A DNA stretch of 5,903 nt from Geodermatophilaceae bacterium. Its GTDB lineage: Bacteria; Actinomycetota; Actinomycetes; Mycobacteriales; Geodermatophilaceae. Under the pieces are notes generated by a model that made no database searches, was not told where the DNA came from, and saw nothing but the letters and a program-made list of their open reading frames with translations. Made by a program: the position numbers and the translations under genes. Location of the stretch: positions 1-5,903 of the forward strand of contig JACCXW010000041.1 in assembly GCA_013696785.1 (NCBI GenBank). Reading direction: 5' to 3'. Shown piece after piece: positions 4,654 through 5,903 of this stretch. Numbering within the stretch: position 1 is the first letter of the stretch; each line of letters opens with the position of its first letter.

Positions 4654-5903
4654 TTGTCAGAGTCGTCGGCACAGGTGGGCCAGCTCGGATCCCGCACCAG
4701 TTGGTTCCGAAAGGCGCTCATGCCCCGCACCCGCCGCCGCTACCTTGCGCGCACCAGCACTGCCCTGCTCGTGGCCTGCACCGGTCTCCTACTCGGGTTG
4801 CAGCGTCCCGCGCTGGCCGAGTCGCCCAGCTCCGATCTGGCCGACACGGCAGCGGGCTGGCTGGTCAGCCAGCTCGTGGACGGCGACGGCGACGGTGTCG
4901 GCGACCACGTCGAGATCTTCATCGACCTGAACGGCAACGGCGAGGTCGACCCGGACGAACTGTTCCCCGACTACGGGCTGACCGCGGACGTGATCGTCGC
5001 GCTCGCCGCGGCAGGGGTCGGCGGTGACGCGTCAGCGGACGCCACGGACTACCTCGAGGCAAACGTGGAGCTGTACGTCGGGGCCGCCGAGGGCGTCGGC
5101 GATCCCGACGGGGAGTTCTACGCCGGGGCACTGGCCAAGAGCCTGCTCGTCGCCGACATCACCGGGCGGGATCCCGCGGACTTCGGTGGTGTGGACCTGG
5201 TTGCCCGGCTGCTGTTCACCGAGACCCCCGAGGGCAGGTTCTCCGACGTCTCGGCCTTCGGTGACTTCAGCAACAACATCGGCCAGTCACTCGCGGTCGT
5301 CGCGCTCGGTCGTGCCGCGCCCGGCCAGCTGACGCCGGAAGCCGCCGGCTTCCTGGGCAGCCAACAATGTGTAGATGGTGGGCCGCAGGACGGCAACGTG
5401 CCGCTGACGATCGGTGCCGACCCGTGCCTGCCCGCCTCGGCGAGCATCGACACGACGAGTTTTGCGGTCCAGGCGTTCCGGTCGCTCGACGCCGGCCCCG
5501 AGATCGGCCCCGCTCTCGACTTCCTGCTGCGCAACCAGGAGGCAGACGGGGGATTCAGCGACCTGGGGGTGGAGAACGCCAACAGCACAGGCCTGGCCGC
5601 GCAGGCGATCGGGAACAGCGACACGGTTCTGGATGCCTACGAGGCGGCGGTTCAGTGGCTGTCCGAGCGCCAGCTCGATTGCTCGGCGCCAATGGAACAG
5701 CAGGGTGCCATCGCGTTCACCGATGGCCCCGACGGCGAACCTGTCTACGACGACCGTGCGACCCGGGCCTCGGCGCAGGCCGTTCCCGGGATAGTAGGCC
5801 TGCACCTGTTCGAGATCGATGCGGCCGGCTCAGCGCCGGCAGCTCCGCGGCTGGAGTGCGGGACACCCACTCCGACGCCTACGCCTACGCCGACGCCGAC
5901 TCC
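4654..5903 (+). CDS. Secreted alpha6/alpha6-toroid protein under B12 riboswitch control, intrinsic-factor-like (3' partial)
   Basis: Open to the window end, 416 residues visible. TTG 4654 was chosen because AGGAGG lies five bases upstream inside the riboswitch platform; ATG 4720, with a weaker GAAAGG, is the alternative and would remove 22 residues. A basic stretch (RTRRR), hydrophobic core and ALA|ES site (after residue 55) form a signal peptide. The mature region shows about twelve amphipathic helices in six pairs, as in prenyltransferase/squalene-cyclase-like toroids. Inner-helix motifs include NNIGQSLAVVAL, DTTSFAVQAF, NANSTGLAAQAI (308-319) and ASAQAVPGIVG (372-382), plus one QEADGGF turn. 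Calcium-type loops lie at 76-102. Four mature cysteines (239, 258, 343, 402) suit two disulfides. A Thr-Pro linker follows C402. No DXDD cyclase motif is seen. With the riboswitch, I infer a secreted cobalamin-binding protein; the toroid is well supported, the ligand is inference. Confidence 0.82.
   Translation, partial: MSESSAQVGQLGSRTSWFRKALMPRTRRRYLARTSTALLVACTGLLLGLQRPALAESPSSDLADTAAGWLVSQLVDGDGDGVGDHVEIFIDLNGNGEVDPDELFPDYGLTADVIVALAAAGVGGDASADATDYLEANVELYVGAAEGVGDPDGEFYAGALAKSLLVADITGRDPADFGGVDLVARLLFTETPEGRFSDVSAFGDFSNNIGQSLAVVALGRAAPGQLTPEAAGFLGSQQCVDGGPQDGNVPLTIGADPCLPASASIDTTSFAVQAFRSLDAGPEIGPALDFLLRNQEADGGFSDLGVENANSTGLAAQAIGNSDTVLDAYEAAVQWLSERQLDCSAPMEQQGAIAFTDGPDGEPVYDDRATRASAQAVPGIVGLHLFEIDAAGSAPAAPRLECGTPTPTPTPTPTPT
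4879..4959 (+). other. Two tandem calcium-binding (EF-hand-type) loops
   Basis: Residues 76-87 of the toroid protein (DGDGDGVGDHVE) and 91-102 (DLNGNGEVDPDE) each fit the twelve-residue D-x-D/N-x-D/N-G-x-x-D-x-x-E calcium loop. Only three residues separate them, too few for full EF-hand helices, so they resemble the compact calcium loops of dockerin or thrombospondin type-3 repeats. They lie between the first and second predicted helices of the toroid. Calcium binding is inferred from spacing and residues. Confidence 0.65.
5863..5903 (+). repeat. Thr-Pro dipeptide linker repeat (coding, runs off window)
   Basis: After Cys 402 the codons alternate Thr and Pro (TPTPTPTPTPTPT) up to the window end, written as degenerate six-base units such as CCGACG and CCTACG. 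This is a typical extended extracellular linker, so another domain or a surface anchor should follow outside the window. Tandem hexamers of this kind can change in copy number. Confidence 0.85.

Noticed and set aside
4362..4730. A 122-codon antisense open frame over the riboswitch region
   Set aside because: It runs through the antisense of the conserved cobalamin aptamer and its platform, has no recognisable domain, and the + strand explanation is far stronger.
4768..4779. LVAC as a lipoprotein lipobox in the toroid protein
   Set aside because: The hydrophobic core before the Cys is too short and continues well past it, ending in a clear ALA|ES signal peptidase I site.
4535..4930. A + strand frame starting inside the riboswitch aptamer
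   Set aside because: It starts between conserved aptamer elements with no ribosome binding site, and its later part is an out-of-frame shadow of the toroid gene.
4654..5862. The toroid protein as a squalene-hopene or other terpene cyclase
   Set aside because: It is exported, has no DXDD catalytic motif and only one QxxDGGF-type turn, and it is under B12 riboswitch control.

Overview
The window looks like chromosomal DNA from a high-GC Gram-positive bacterium (Actinomycetota). Base composition is roughly two thirds G+C by eye, codon third positions are dominated by G/C, there are GTG/TTG starts behind strong Shine-Dalgarno sequences, and the protein families (VanW-type envelope protein, SBBP propeller, short actinobacterial-style cobalamin riboswitch) fit. 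I cannot place it to order or genus. All genes read on the + strand and all recognisable products are exported or membrane-anchored.

Layout: (1) 2-88, the last 28 codons of an unidentified gene. (2) 190-1938, a VanW-family protein with one N-terminal membrane anchor, a putative peptidoglycan-binding-type region and a C-terminal VanW domain. (3) 1939-2050, a spacer with a hairpin right after the stop codon. (4) 2051-4264, a secreted protein with a DUF7948-type N-terminal domain followed by seven SBBP beta-propeller repeats. (5) 4265-4653, about 390 bases without an intact gene. This stretch holds a stop-codon hairpin, the decayed remains of an eighth propeller repeat, a candidate promoter, a cobalamin (B12) riboswitch aptamer and an expression platform whose hairpin hides the ribosome binding site. 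(6) 4654 to the window end, the gene under that riboswitch: a secreted protein predicted to form an alpha6/alpha6 toroid, followed by a Thr-Pro linker that runs off the window.

The most interesting unit is the riboswitch plus gene (6). The B12 switch controls a secreted all-helical toroid. Its last two helix pairs carry short motifs resembling those I remember from human intrinsic factor/transcobalamin (an N-x-x-STGLAxQA motif and an AQxxPxxxG motif, then a Cys and a Pro/Thr-rich linker). I infer a bacterial surface or secreted B12-binding protein made when cobalamin is scarce, with two tandem calcium-type loops near its N terminus. The VanW and SBBP genes have no evident functional link to B12; the regulated unit appears to start after the SBBP gene with its own promoter.
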